Shown here piece by piece: positions 1-9,020 of a stretch of DNA of 63,392 nucleotides (positions are counted from its first letter, which is position 1; each line of letters starts with the position of its first letter). The translations under genes and the position numbers were made by a program. The notes beneath the pieces were generated by a model, which saw nothing but the letters and a program-made list of their open reading frames with translations, had not been told where the DNA came from and did no database searches. The DNA is from [Leptolyngbya] sp. JSC-1 (GTDB lineage: Bacteria; Cyanobacteriota; Cyanobacteriia; Elainellales; Elainellaceae), in NCBI GenBank assembly GCA_000733415.1, contig KL662191.1, positions 5,903,038 through 5,966,429 of the forward strand. The letters run 5' to 3'.

Positions 1-105
1 CGTTTTACACCGCAAAGAGTTTTACCGATTCTTTCCATGAGTTATTTCCATCCGCTAAAAGAAGCGCCTGCTCAACAGCAGCTAAGCTGTTGGGCCGTCG
101 GCTAG
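1..105 (+). CDS. Possible C-terminal tail of a gene cut by the window edge
   Basis: Frame 1 is open from the first base to a TAG at 103-105 and would encode 34 residues, with no start codon inside the window that is clearly used. The tail contains no motif I recognise. It may be the 3' end of a gene lying upstream, or chance. The 60 bases that follow up to the PfkB gene contain an AGGA at about 154-157 that serves the next gene. Confidence 0.25.
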   Translation, partial: RFTPQRVLPILSMSYFHPLKEAPAQQQLSCWAVG

Positions 106-165
106 ATTTGCCGCTTAACCTCGATGGTATAGTAGGCCAAACCTCAGAAGAATAGGATAGAAATT

Positions 166-1149
166 GTGCAGAGCCTGCGTGTCATATGTTTGGGGGAAAT
201 TCTCTGGGATTGTTTGGCGGATCAAATCACTGCATCAACGGCTCAGGTGCATTCATGGACACGCTATCCGGGAGGAGCACCCGCTAATGTTGCCTCGGCT
301 TTGGTAAAGCTGGGAACTCCTGCTGGATTTATTGGTTGTGTTGGTACTGACGAACTGGGTCAAAAGCTGGTGGATATTTTGCAGATGCTGGGGGTAAATA
401 TGATTGGCATTCAGCATCATCCCACCGCACCGACGCGACAGGTAGAAGTGTTGCGTTTACCAGGAGGCGAACGGCAGTTTGCTGGATTTCATGGACGTGC
501 CACCACCGAGTTTGCCGATACCCAATTACAAGCCGATTTGCTGCCCGTGGAGCTGTTCGAGGCTGCTGAGTTTTTGATTTTGGGAACGCTGGAGTTGTCC
601 TATCCCGATACTCGTGCCGCGATTGAACGGGCGCTGGACTTGGCCGAGCAACACTATCTCAAGATTTTGGTAGATGTAAACTGGCGGCTCATGTTTTGGA
701 CCGAGCCGAGTTTGGCCAAGCTCTGGATTCATCAGCTTGTCAGCCAAATTGATTTCCTGAAGCTGACGGTAGAAGAAGCCGAGTGGTTGTTTGGTACCGC
801 TGATCCCAGCGCCATTGCCGAGCAGACCGGAAATCTAGAAGGCGTTTTGGTGACGAATGGGGCCAGAGGCTGCACCTACTTTTTGAGTGACCATCAGGGT
901 GCTGTGCCTGCGTTTCCGGTCGAAGTAGAAGACACAACCGGAGCTGGAGACAGCTTTGTAGCCGGATTCATTCACCAGCTTTGCCGTCAAGGAATTCGTG
1001 CTCTCAGCGATCCCAGCTTGGCCCGTACCATCGTCACTTACGCCAATGCTGTGGCTGCCCTCACAACCACTAGAGCCGGAGCCATTTCAGCTCAGCCCAC
1101 CGCAGCGGAAGTAGAAGCCTTTTTGTATCTGCATCGCGGCAGAAGTTAA
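166..1149 (+). CDS. PfkB-family carbohydrate kinase, probably fructokinase
   Basis: This is a ribokinase/PfkB-fold sugar kinase of 327 residues that probably phosphorylates fructose with ATP in the cytoplasm. The N-terminal signature GEILWD (residues 11-16) and the sugar-binding PGGAPANVA (35-43) are typical of fructokinases. The C-terminal PfkB signature DTTGAGDSFVAGF (about 258-270) carries the anion hole and the catalytic Asp. Length is normal for the family. The start is a GTG at 166 with an AGGA eight bases upstream. The stop lies two bases from the stop of malQ, so the two genes converge. Fructokinase fits the neighbouring glucan metabolism (malQ here, glgA genes at 28-32 kb). Other PfkB sugar kinases cannot be excluded. 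Confidence 0.85.
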   Translation: MQSLRVICLGEILWDCLADQITASTAQVHSWTRYPGGAPANVASALVKLGTPAGFIGCVGTDELGQKLVDILQMLGVNMIGIQHHPTAPTRQVEVLRLPGGERQFAGFHGRATTEFADTQLQADLLPVELFEAAEFLILGTLELSYPDTRAAIERALDLAEQHYLKILVDVNWRLMFWTEPSLAKLWIHQLVSQIDFLKLTVEEAEWLFGTADPSAIAEQTGNLEGVLVTNGARGCTYFLSDHQGAVPAFPVEVEDTTGAGDSFVAGFIHQLCRQGIRALSDPSLARTIVTYANAVAALTTTRAGAISAQPTAAEVEAFLYLHRGRS

Positions 1150-1151
1150 CC

Positions 1152-2663
1152 CTACTGCTCAGGCGGATTGGGTACACGTCCATAGATTTCGGTCATGAAT
1201 TTGAGTTTGTCCCGAATCTCAGGCGTGAGGGCACCGCTCCAGTAGCGCCAGCCCCAGTTGCCCGACTCTTGGCTGGGGGAGTTCATGCGGGCGTCGGTGT
1301 CCAGTCCTAGCAAGTCCTGAAGTTGGATAATCGCCAGATCGCTGACCGAACTCATGGCCAAGCGAATCAAATCCCAGTGGATGCCATCTCCACTCGTGCA
1401 GCCCAAATACTGGCGCACCCGTTCCTGCTCCTCTGGCGAACGTTTGTTGAACCAGCCAACGGTGGTGTCGTTGTCGTGGGTGCCGGTATAGGTGACGCTG
1501 TTGCGGAGATAGTTGAACGGCAGATAGGGATTGTCTGGTCCGGAGTCGAAAGCAAAGTGCAGGATCTTCATGCCAGGAAAGCCAAAGTCATCGCGCAGGT
1601 CTTCCACCTCTGGCGTAATTAGACCCAGATCTTCGGCTACGATCGGCAATTCTCCCAGAACCTTGTTGAGATGCCGAAAGAAAGTGCGGCCCGGAGCCTG
1701 CAACCACTCGCCATGCACGGCAGTGGTTTCTCCTTGGGGTACGGCCCAATAGGCTTCAAAGCCACGAAAATGATCGATTCGAATTAAATCAACACACTCC
1801 AGCATGGCTTGGAACCGCTGCACCCACCAGCCAAAGTCTTGCTCCTGCAGCCGCTGCCAGTCATAGATCGGATTGCCCCAGAGCTGGCCCGTCTCACTGA
1901 AATAATCGGGCGGAACGCCAGCCATCAGTTCGGGTAGGCCGGTTTCTTCATCCAGCCGGAAAATTTCGGGATGCGCCCACACCTCAGCGCTATCGTGGGC
2001 CACGTAAATGGGTAGGTCGCCCAAAATTTGAATTTGCCGCTCGTTGGCATAGGCTTTTAGCGCTGTCCACTGCTGAAAGAACTGGAACTGGAGAAACTGA
2101 TGGAAAAAGATTTTCTGGGCCAGGGTTTGCCGAGCCGACTCTAGGGCATCGGGCTTCCGCAGCCGCAGTTCTGGTTCCCAGGTATGCCAACTCGCACCAT
2201 TGTGGGCATCCTTGAGGGCCATAAATAGGGCATAGTCATCCAGCCACTCGGCTTTAGTCTGACAGAATTCGGCAAACGCATCTTGCCGCTCAGCCGAAGC
2301 ATGGGTGCGAAAGCCAGCGCAAGCTTTTTGTAGCAGCGGCAGTTTCAAATACAGCGCCCAACCAAAGTCGATTTTTAGCGGCAGTTCCGGCAGATTGCTC
2401 AAGTCTTCATCCGTCAACAGCCCATCGGCTCGAAGCTGGTCTGGGCTGATCAGCAGAGGATTGCCAGCAATTGCGGAGAAACACTGGTAGGGCGAATCGC
2501 CGTATCCAGTTGGGCCGAGGGGTAAAATCTGCCAAATCTGCTGTTTGCTTTCGGCAAGAAAATCAACGAACTGATAGGCTTCTGAACCAAGATCGCCCAC
2601 ACCATAAGGACTCGGAAAAGACGTAGGATGCAGCAGAATACCGCTTGCTCTGGAAAAGGGCAT
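1152..2663 (-). CDS. malQ: 4-alpha-glucanotransferase (amylomaltase)
   Basis: MalQ transfers segments of alpha-1,4-glucan between chains or onto glucose and works in glycogen and maltodextrin turnover in the cytoplasm. The protein is about 503 residues, the normal bacterial amylomaltase length. It opens with the family signature RASGILLHPTSFPS and PYGVGDLG. It contains GDLPIYVAHDSAEVW (about 215-230), the nucleophile region DLIRIDHFRGFEAYW, the acid/base region PIVAEDLG, and the TGTHDNDT motif of GH77 enzymes. I place the start at the ATG at 2663; an in-frame TTG lies five codons upstream at 2678. No clear Shine-Dalgarno precedes either. It converges on the PfkB kinase gene with only two bases between the stops. 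Confidence 0.93.
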   Translation of the reverse strand: MPFSRASGILLHPTSFPSPYGVGDLGSEAYQFVDFLAESKQQIWQILPLGPTGYGDSPYQCFSAIAGNPLLISPDQLRADGLLTDEDLSNLPELPLKIDFGWALYLKLPLLQKACAGFRTHASAERQDAFAEFCQTKAEWLDDYALFMALKDAHNGASWHTWEPELRLRKPDALESARQTLAQKIFFHQFLQFQFFQQWTALKAYANERQIQILGDLPIYVAHDSAEVWAHPEIFRLDEETGLPELMAGVPPDYFSETGQLWGNPIYDWQRLQEQDFGWWVQRFQAMLECVDLIRIDHFRGFEAYWAVPQGETTAVHGEWLQAPGRTFFRHLNKVLGELPIVAEDLGLITPEVEDLRDDFGFPGMKILHFAFDSGPDNPYLPFNYLRNSVTYTGTHDNDTTVGWFNKRSPEEQERVRQYLGCTSGDGIHWDLIRLAMSSVSDLAIIQLQDLLGLDTDARMNSPSQESGNWGWRYWSGALTPEIRDKLKFMTEIYGRVPNPPEQ

Positions 2664-2907
2664 AGACAACCACAGCAAAAACTAGACAGCAAGAATTCGA
2701 CAGTAAAACCTAGGAGGTGAACAAACAGCTAGCAATAGTTAACAGGCAATCGTTCACTAGTGCCAAACTACCGAGACGATTATCTCGATTGCTTATAGCA
2801 GGCTACGCTACCACAGCTCAGTTTGACATCTACCCATCGGGCCACTAAACTCCTCGACTCTATCACGCAGCGACCGGAATCGGTAGACTTGGGCTAGACT
2901 CCTGTCT

Positions 2908-5079
2908 TTATCGAGTCGCTCCGGCATCGTCGAGAGACTGCGCATGAATTGGCTGAAGTAGGTCAATCAAAATATCTAAACGCAGTTCTTCTACCCAAGT
3001 TCGGAGAGCCGTTGCCAGGAAAGCATAGCTGTCGGGTAGCTGGCTGACCAGTTGCAGAATGCGCTGATCGTCAAGTTCGGTTGTAGCTTGGTAAAGCTGG
3101 GCCAGCCAAGTAGAGGACAGTAGGGTTAGCATTTCGCGGTAGCGCTCCAATTCTAGTGGGCTGATGTAGGGTAAATCAGTGTCTACGCTGCTATGTTCAT
3201 AAACATATTGCAGCTGCAAGGATTGGGCCATCTTAGCGAACAGCACCTCCTCCCGAAACGGTTTGGTGATAAAGTCATCGCAGCCCACAGCCATCACTGT
3301 TTCCCGATCCTTCTCAAACGCATGGGCCGTCAAGGCAATAATCACGGTGCGGGGTCGTTGGGGTGCGTCGCCGGAACGCAGTTGGGCTTGTTCGCGCTGT
3401 CGAATCAGCGAAGTTGCTGTGTAACCGTCTTGGACTGGCATCTGCATATCCATCCAGATCAGGTGCGGCTCCCAGTTTTCCCAGAGGGCAACGGCTTCGA
3501 GGCCGTTAGTGGCGGCTTGCACGACAAAACCGATGCGGGTTAGTAGCTTTACCAAAAGCTGGCGATTTTCCCACTTGTCTTCGACGACCAGAATGCGATA
3601 GGTGGGCTGATTTGCAGCCAAGCCGATCACCCGCTGGAGCGGTTGAGCCATAGGGACAATCGCAGATCCTCCTCCTTCCCGGATCGGAATTGCAAACCGA
3701 AAGATAGCCCCCTGACCCAGCGTACTGTTAACGGTAATATCGCCTTCCATCAAGCGAACGAACTGGCGGCTAATCGGTAAACCCAGCCCAGTGCCCTCCT
3801 GGGATTTGCGGCCCGACTCGGCCTGCACAAACGCCTCAAATAGGTGCTCTAGCTCAGATGGGGCAATCCCAACACCGGTGTCAATGACTGTAAACTCAAG
3901 TAGATAGGCTGACCGGTCAGTTGAATAAGTCGTTACTGGGGTTTCCCGTTGCACCTGAAGTATGACGCTACCGGCCTGAGTAAATTTAATCGCGTTTCCC
4001 AACAGGTTAATCAACACCTGGCGCAGCTTACTTTCGTCGGTGTAGATGTACTGAGGTACGTCAGCAGCCAGATCAAACACCAAACGCAGCCCTTTGGAAC
4101 GAGCCTTGAGCTGCAACATTTCTTCCAGATTTTCCAGCAGGCTAAACAAATCAAAATGGGTTTCATTCAACATCACCTGACCAGCTTCGATTTTTGACAT
4201 CTCTAGCACATCGTTAATCAAAGTCAGCAGATGTTCGCCGCTCTTGTTGATGATATCGAGATGGGTCCGCTGTTCTGAGTCAAGCGATGCATCGCGAATC
4301 AGCAGTTGGGTGAAGCCAAGAATTGCATTCAATGGCGTCCGCAGTTCGTGGCTAATTTTGGCTAAAAATTCGCTTTTGGCTTGATTGGCCGCATCGGCAG
4401 CTTCCTTGGCCAACTGCAGTTCAGCAGATTGTCGTTGGGCCTGAGACAGTAGCTCGGCCTGTTGCAAGGCAATGCCTAAATGCACGGCAATCTGTCCCAC
4501 AAATTCGATCTCTGAACCTTGCCATTGCCGGGGTCCAGAACATTGATGGATACAGAATAACCCCCACAGTTTACCCTGTTGGAGTAGGGGTACAACTAGA
4601 TTTGCGACGACTTGAAATTGCGTCAGAATTGCTAAATGGCAAGCAGCCAACTCGGCCTCATAGATATTGCTGGCGGCCCAAGCCCGCCCTTTCTGGTAGG
4701 CGGCATAATTCTTGCCAAAGCAACGATCCTGGACTTTGGCTGCAAGAGCCGAGCGAAAACCGGGCAGCACATCTTCGGAAACAAACTCGCCGCTGTTGTA
4801 AGCCGAGGTTGGATCAAAGCAAAAAATCGCAACGCGATCAACGTTTAAGAGCTGACGCACTTCGGTAACGGTGGCGCGGAAAATCGCATTTAGATTCAGC
4901 GACTCGTGAATTTTAGTGATCACGCTAAATAGTGTTTTCTGCCGAGCTAACTGAACCGACTCGATGGCCGCCTGCTCTAGGATCAGTAAACGGCGTTTGA
5001 TGTGGTCTAGCTCCTGCTGAACCGACTCGAATTCTACTGAAGGAATAACAGGGTTCTGATTGTTCTGCTGCCCTTGCAT
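2908..5079 (-). CDS. Hybrid histidine kinase with a cyanobacteriochrome-like GAF domain
   Basis: This soluble sensor kinase is about 723 residues. Order of domains: N-terminal coiled coil (about 20-50), GAF (50-215), second coiled coil, HisKA with the H-box KISHELRTPLNA, HATPase_c with N-box and G-boxes (GTGLGLPIS), and a receiver domain with phosphoacceptor Asp in WMDMQMPVQDG. A C-terminal region of about 90 residues might be an Hpt-like or regulatory tail; I see no clear Hpt histidine motif. The GAF domain has a Cys-His pair (C149-H150 counted from the upstream TTG) in the place where cyanobacteriochromes bind phycocyanobilin, and a DRCF sequence (D120-F123) that matches the DXCF motif of blue/green sensors. 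The HQCSGPRQW stretch is also typical. No membrane segments are seen. The start is the ATG at 5079, two codons inside an upstream TTG. It is divergent from the Ser/Thr kinase gene. Confidence 0.88.
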   Translation of the reverse strand: MQGQQNNQNPVIPSVEFESVQQELDHIKRRLLILEQAAIESVQLARQKTLFSVITKIHESLNLNAIFRATVTEVRQLLNVDRVAIFCFDPTSAYNSGEFVSEDVLPGFRSALAAKVQDRCFGKNYAAYQKGRAWAASNIYEAELAACHLAILTQFQVVANLVVPLLQQGKLWGLFCIHQCSGPRQWQGSEIEFVGQIAVHLGIALQQAELLSQAQRQSAELQLAKEAADAANQAKSEFLAKISHELRTPLNAILGFTQLLIRDASLDSEQRTHLDIINKSGEHLLTLINDVLEMSKIEAGQVMLNETHFDLFSLLENLEEMLQLKARSKGLRLVFDLAADVPQYIYTDESKLRQVLINLLGNAIKFTQAGSVILQVQRETPVTTYSTDRSAYLLEFTVIDTGVGIAPSELEHLFEAFVQAESGRKSQEGTGLGLPISRQFVRLMEGDITVNSTLGQGAIFRFAIPIREGGGSAIVPMAQPLQRVIGLAANQPTYRILVVEDKWENRQLLVKLLTRIGFVVQAATNGLEAVALWENWEPHLIWMDMQMPVQDGYTATSLIRQREQAQLRSGDAPQRPRTVIIALTAHAFEKDRETVMAVGCDDFITKPFREEVLFAKMAQSLQLQYVYEHSSVDTDLPYISPLELERYREMLTLLSSTWLAQLYQATTELDDQRILQLVSQLPDSYAFLATALRTWVEELRLDILIDLLQPIHAQSLDDAGATR

Positions 5080-5155
5080 TATCAACCTAGACGATGGGTG
5101 GATGAATTCTACTTAGCGCTCTGCTGCTTAAAGTTTTGTCGACTGCCTGCTGCGC

Positions 5156-5192
5156 ATAAAACTTTTGCAGTCTTTGTAAGAAGAAGTTTTAT
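5156..5192. repeat. Inverted repeat upstream of the hybrid kinase
   Basis: ATAAAACTT at 5156-5164 is mirrored perfectly by AAGTTTTAT at 5184-5192, with a 19-base spacer. It lies about 75-115 bases upstream of the kinase start. It could be an operator or a transcript hairpin. Confidence 0.5.
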
Positions 5193-5309
5193 ACAAAATT
5201 TTCTGCTTAGAAAACTAAATTCACCTAGCGGATTACAACCAGCTTGTAAACAAGTATTTAGCTGCTATTTGATTCTCTCAGAAAAAGGAACGACGGTCGT
5301 TTCATTGAT

Positions 5310-5337
5310 AATTGATTGAAGCTAATTGATTGAAGCA
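5310..5337. repeat. Direct repeat of 14 bases, two copies
   Basis: AATTGATTGAAGC plus one variable base occurs twice in tandem (5310-5323 and 5324-5337). Function unknown. Confidence 0.55.
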
Positions 5338-5598
5338 GAAGAAATCTCAACTACCTCTCGATAGGGGGATGAAATTAAAACTGACTTAAGCTAACGCAAA
5401 ACTCAAAATCTTCAAAGTTATTTACAAAAATAGTTAAGAAATTTTTGGTAAAACGCTCTTGTGCTCTGGTAGGAGCATTCTGGTTCATGGATTTCTTAAC
5501 AGTAGTGGGTTGTACCAACCACCGAATCCGATCTTTAGCCGAATTATGGCTTTTATTGTTTGCTAGGGCTGAATTCTTATTTCAAGGAGACCCAACCG

Positions 5599-7629
5599 AT
5601 GATGCCTCAGTATTGCAGTCGCGGCCACCTCAACCCCCCAGAAAACAAATTTTGCTCTAGCTGTGGGGAGAAGCTAACGGTCGCGGCGCAACCAGGGCTG
5701 CTCTTAGGTGGGCGATATCAGATTGTCCGGGAATTAGGTCATGGCGGGTTTGGCCGTACCTATTTGGCGGAGGATGTTCACCGCTTTCAGGAAACTTGTG
5801 TTTTGAAGGAATTTGCTCCCCAAGTGCAAGGTAGCTATGCGCTAGCAAAGGCCGAAGAACTGTTTGCCAGAGAAGCGGGTGTGCTCTACCGGCTCAACCA
5901 TCCCCAAATTCCGCGCTTTCGCGAACTGTTTCGGGCCGCCGTCGAGGGCCACGATCGGCTGTTTTTGGTGCAGGATTATGTCGAAGGCCGCACCTATCGT
6001 CAGCTGTTGGAGGCCCGCAGTCAGCAAGGCATCTATTTTTCAGAGCTTGAAATTCGGCAATTACTGGCTCAACTGTTGCCAGTCTTGCAATACCTGCATA
6101 GCGCGGGGGTCATTCATCGCGATATTGCTCCAGACAACCTGATTTTACGGACTATCGATCGGTTGCCGGTGCTAATCGACTTTGGTGGCGTAAAGCAAAT
6201 TGCTGCTGCCGCGACCTCGGCTTATGTGAACTCTAGCGTTGCCGAAACAGCCGCTCCTTTGACTCGACTGGGCAAAGTGGGCTACGCGCCGCCAGAGCAG
6301 ATTCATCAAGGCCAAGTTTCACCCGAAAGCGATCTGTATGCCGTAGCCGTTACTGCCTTGGTGCTGCTGAGTGGTAAAGAGCCAGCCGAACTTCTCGATC
6401 CGAGTGGGCGTAGTCAACCCTGGCAGTCGCTCGTTTCCCTCAGTCCAGACCTGACCGAGATTTTGACGCGCATGCTGTCCCTGCATCCGGAGGAGCGGGT
6501 TGCTTCGGCTGAAGCTGTCCTGCGAGCGTTGGTTCCATCAACTGACCCTGCGGTTCCAATCCTGTCCATTCCCGAATCCACTCCGGCTTCTAGTCCTGAT
6601 TCCGTACCCAACTCCACCAGTGCGCCTACGACCAAGGTGACTCAAGCTGCGCCTACGCCTGCCAATCTTGCTCCTCGCTCCAAATCGGGCGGCTGGCTGA
6701 TGCTGCTGTGGCTGGTGCCGTTGGTTTCCCTAATTGGAGCAGGCTGGTGGTGGCGCGAGGACTTATTGGCCCTACTGCCTCAACGTCCCGATTCGCCCCC
6801 TGTACAACTAGAGCCGCAGAATCCCCAGAATTCCCTGGAGCGTCGGGCTGAGGCGGCTGGAGTTGACTATGGGTTTTTGATCGCTCTCACCGATGCCACC
6901 TTCTACGAACGCCATCCTGAGCGAGCCGGACAGCCCCTATCTGATCGAGACGAAGATGCTAAATGGCGCAGCATTTGGGCCACCATTGCCGATGAGTGGC
7001 TCACCCAGTTGCCCCAGATCCTTAGCCCAGAAGCTCGCCAAAAATTAGGCCGCTACAGCGACGCCGACCGCGAGCAATGGAAGCAGCAGATCAATCCGCT
7101 CTATGTCGGTAGCCGTTCGCTCTACGATTTAACCGATGCTCAATTTTTCCATTTGTTTCCGGAGCAGCGCGGCAAGGAGTTTATCGATCAGCCGATCGGT
7201 CAGGTATGGCAGGCGATGGCGACCGATCAGATTCAAGCTTTACAGGATGGCAAAACGCTAGCGCGCATTCAATTTGAGCCGGGAGCCTTTAGTCAACAGC
7301 AGCAGGATAGTTTGGAAGTCGGCAGTGGCCGGGTTTACATTGCCAATTTGTCTGCTGGACAAATCATGCGTCTGAATGTGCAGGCTCCTGCCCAGAGCAG
7401 TGCCCTCTCTATCTACCTGCCGCGCCCCACTGCCGATTTACCAATGCTGCTGGAAGACTCGGCTGATCTGACCTGGACCGGCACCCTACCCCAGTCTGGC
7501 TATTACGAGATTGTGGTAGTTAACACAGCGACTCAACCCATCCAGTACCAGCTCAACCTGGCGGTTGATAATGTGTTTTCAAGTCCGATTGCGCCTGAAC
7601 AGGGTGAAGCTCCAGAGGCGAAAGATTAG
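5599..7629 (+). CDS. Zinc-ribbon Ser/Thr protein kinase with membrane anchor and secreted-side domain
   Basis: A eukaryotic-type protein kinase of about 676 residues. It begins with a four-ligand ribbon (C6, H10, C19, C22), followed by the kinase domain (about 37-310): glycine loop GHGGFG (47-52), Lys in VLKEF (K70), catalytic HRD (173-175) and DFG (194-196). The loop reads HRDIAPDN, so the Lys usual in HRDLKxxN is Ala. After a Pro/Ser/Thr-rich linker comes one membrane helix (around 375-397, GGWLMLLWLVPLVSLIGAGW). About 270 residues should then lie on the other side, ending in a beta-rich part resembling pre-peptidase C-terminal domains. I choose the ATG at 5599, eight bases after AGGAGA, rather than the frame opening at 5560. 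Targets are unknown. It converges on murD with 11 bases between stops. Confidence 0.9.
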   Translation: MMPQYCSRGHLNPPENKFCSSCGEKLTVAAQPGLLLGGRYQIVRELGHGGFGRTYLAEDVHRFQETCVLKEFAPQVQGSYALAKAEELFAREAGVLYRLNHPQIPRFRELFRAAVEGHDRLFLVQDYVEGRTYRQLLEARSQQGIYFSELEIRQLLAQLLPVLQYLHSAGVIHRDIAPDNLILRTIDRLPVLIDFGGVKQIAAAATSAYVNSSVAETAAPLTRLGKVGYAPPEQIHQGQVSPESDLYAVAVTALVLLSGKEPAELLDPSGRSQPWQSLVSLSPDLTEILTRMLSLHPEERVASAEAVLRALVPSTDPAVPILSIPESTPASSPDSVPNSTSAPTTKVTQAAPTPANLAPRSKSGGWLMLLWLVPLVSLIGAGWWWREDLLALLPQRPDSPPVQLEPQNPQNSLERRAEAAGVDYGFLIALTDATFYERHPERAGQPLSDRDEDAKWRSIWATIADEWLTQLPQILSPEARQKLGRYSDADREQWKQQINPLYVGSRSLYDLTDAQFFHLFPEQRGKEFIDQPIGQVWQAMATDQIQALQDGKTLARIQFEPGAFSQQQQDSLEVGSGRVYIANLSAGQIMRLNVQAPAQSSALSIYLPRPTADLPMLLEDSADLTWTGTLPQSGYYEIVVVNTATQPIQYQLNLAVDNVFSSPIAPEQGEAPEAKD

Positions 7630-7640
7630 CAGAGAATCTC

Positions 7641-9005
7641 TTATAGCCGTTCCTGACAAAGCTGCCGAAAGTGATCGCCCCGCTGTTCGAAGTTGGCGTA
7701 TTGGTCGAAGCTGGCACAGGCTGGGGAAAGCAAAACGACTTTTGCCTGCAGTTCCTTGGCAAGTTCGGCAGCGCGAATCACTGCCCGCTCCATCGTTTCC
7801 ACAATTTCATAAGCGCTGTAGCCAATTTGGTTCAACCGTTGGGCAAAGCTGGGAGCCGCATCCCCGATCAGCAGGACAGTAGCCGCGTTAGTTTGGATTG
7901 TTTGCAGCCAGGCGCTGTCATCGCCTGCTTTCGCTTCTCCACCGGCAATCAAAATGGCTGGGGCTGCCACTGCTGATAGGCCCACTTGAGCTGCATCGTA
8001 GTTGGTGGCTTTGCTGTCGTTGATGAAATCAATCCCGTTCCAGGTCAGGATATGCTCTAACCGATGGGCAACGCCTGGAAAAGCTTGAATTGCCTCGACA
8101 ATCGCTGCTTGGTCAATCCCAGCCAAACGAGCAGCTAACACAGCCATCAGCAAATTCTGCTGGTTGTGATGGCCCACCATCCGCAGTGACGCGACCGGAA
8201 CAATCGGTTCTCCCTGAACGATAGCCCAACCGTCTTCTAGATACGCTCCCCGCTCGGCTGGAGCTAGTAGTTCGGTTTTGCCAGTAACGCTGGTCCAGTA
8301 GGCATTCGGCCAATCTTTTGACCCAACTTGCCGTAAATAGGGATCATCTCCATTAAAAATCTGATACTCCGACTGGCGCAGTAAGCTAGCTTTGATACTG
8401 TAGTAGTTTTCGAGCGTGTAGTGGCGGCTGAGATGATCGGGTGTAAAGGTTGTCCAGACGCCGATCCGGGGTGCCACAGAAGGCGAAGATTCGATTTGAT
8501 AACTGCTTAGCTCGGCAATCACCCAATCTGGGCTGGGGGATTCCTCTGAAACCGCCTGTAGCGCAACCTCACAGATGGCATAGCCAATATTGCCGCAGGC
8601 TGGGGCTTGCAATCCAGCAGTTTGAAAGATGGCGGCAATTAGCGCCGTGGTTGTGGTTTTGCCGTTGGTGCCGGTAATGCCCACCCAAGGCGTGTTAGCC
8701 AACGTTTGCCAGGCCAGTTCCACTTCGCCAAGAGTTTTAATTCCCAAGGCTCGTGCTTCGTTCAAAGCAGGTAAATCCCAGGGAACCCCAGGGCTGACGA
8801 TCACCTGCTGCATCAGGGCTGGGTCGGGCCTAAAGCGCTCTCCGAGCTGCACAGCAATCGCTTCGGCTGCTAAGTCCTGCTGAATTTGCCGCAGTGCCTC
8901 AGAATCACCAGAATCGCTAACGGTCACCTGCCAGCCATGCCGCTTCAACAACCGGGCCGCAGCAATTCCCGAACGTCCGAGTCCAATCACGTAGGCGCTA
9001 GGCAT
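7641..9005 (-). CDS. murD: UDP-N-acetylmuramoyl-L-alanine--D-glutamate ligase
   Basis: MurD adds D-Glu to UDP-MurNAc-L-Ala in the cytoplasmic stage of peptidoglycan synthesis. The 454-residue length is normal. The N-terminal Rossmann-like domain starts with VIGLGRSGIAAARLL. The Mur ligase ATP site GTNGKTTTT is at about 114-122. Further family motifs include the PDHLSRH stretch and the C-terminal NDSKATN and LLSPACASFDQY motifs specific to MurD. The gene is read leftward, starts 15 bases after the end of glyS on the same strand, and could be co-transcribed with it. Confidence 0.96.
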   Translation of the reverse strand: MPSAYVIGLGRSGIAAARLLKRHGWQVTVSDSGDSEALRQIQQDLAAEAIAVQLGERFRPDPALMQQVIVSPGVPWDLPALNEARALGIKTLGEVELAWQTLANTPWVGITGTNGKTTTTALIAAIFQTAGLQAPACGNIGYAICEVALQAVSEESPSPDWVIAELSSYQIESSPSVAPRIGVWTTFTPDHLSRHYTLENYYSIKASLLRQSEYQIFNGDDPYLRQVGSKDWPNAYWTSVTGKTELLAPAERGAYLEDGWAIVQGEPIVPVASLRMVGHHNQQNLLMAVLAARLAGIDQAAIVEAIQAFPGVAHRLEHILTWNGIDFINDSKATNYDAAQVGLSAVAAPAILIAGGEAKAGDDSAWLQTIQTNAATVLLIGDAAPSFAQRLNQIGYSAYEIVETMERAVIRAAELAKELQAKVVLLSPACASFDQYANFEQRGDHFRQLCQERL

Positions 9006-9020
9006 AGAGCTTCAATCCTA

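Larger units (their letters stand above)
5080..5598. other. Divergent intergenic region between two signalling genes
   Basis: About 520 bases, A/T-rich, separate the hybrid histidine kinase (leftward) from the Ser/Thr kinase (rightward). No convincing gene is present; the small open frames have no recognisable product. It contains an inverted repeat (5156-5192) and a 14-base direct repeat (5310-5337) that are listed separately. Promoters for both genes should lie here, but I cannot assign -10/-35 boxes with confidence. Confidence 0.6.
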
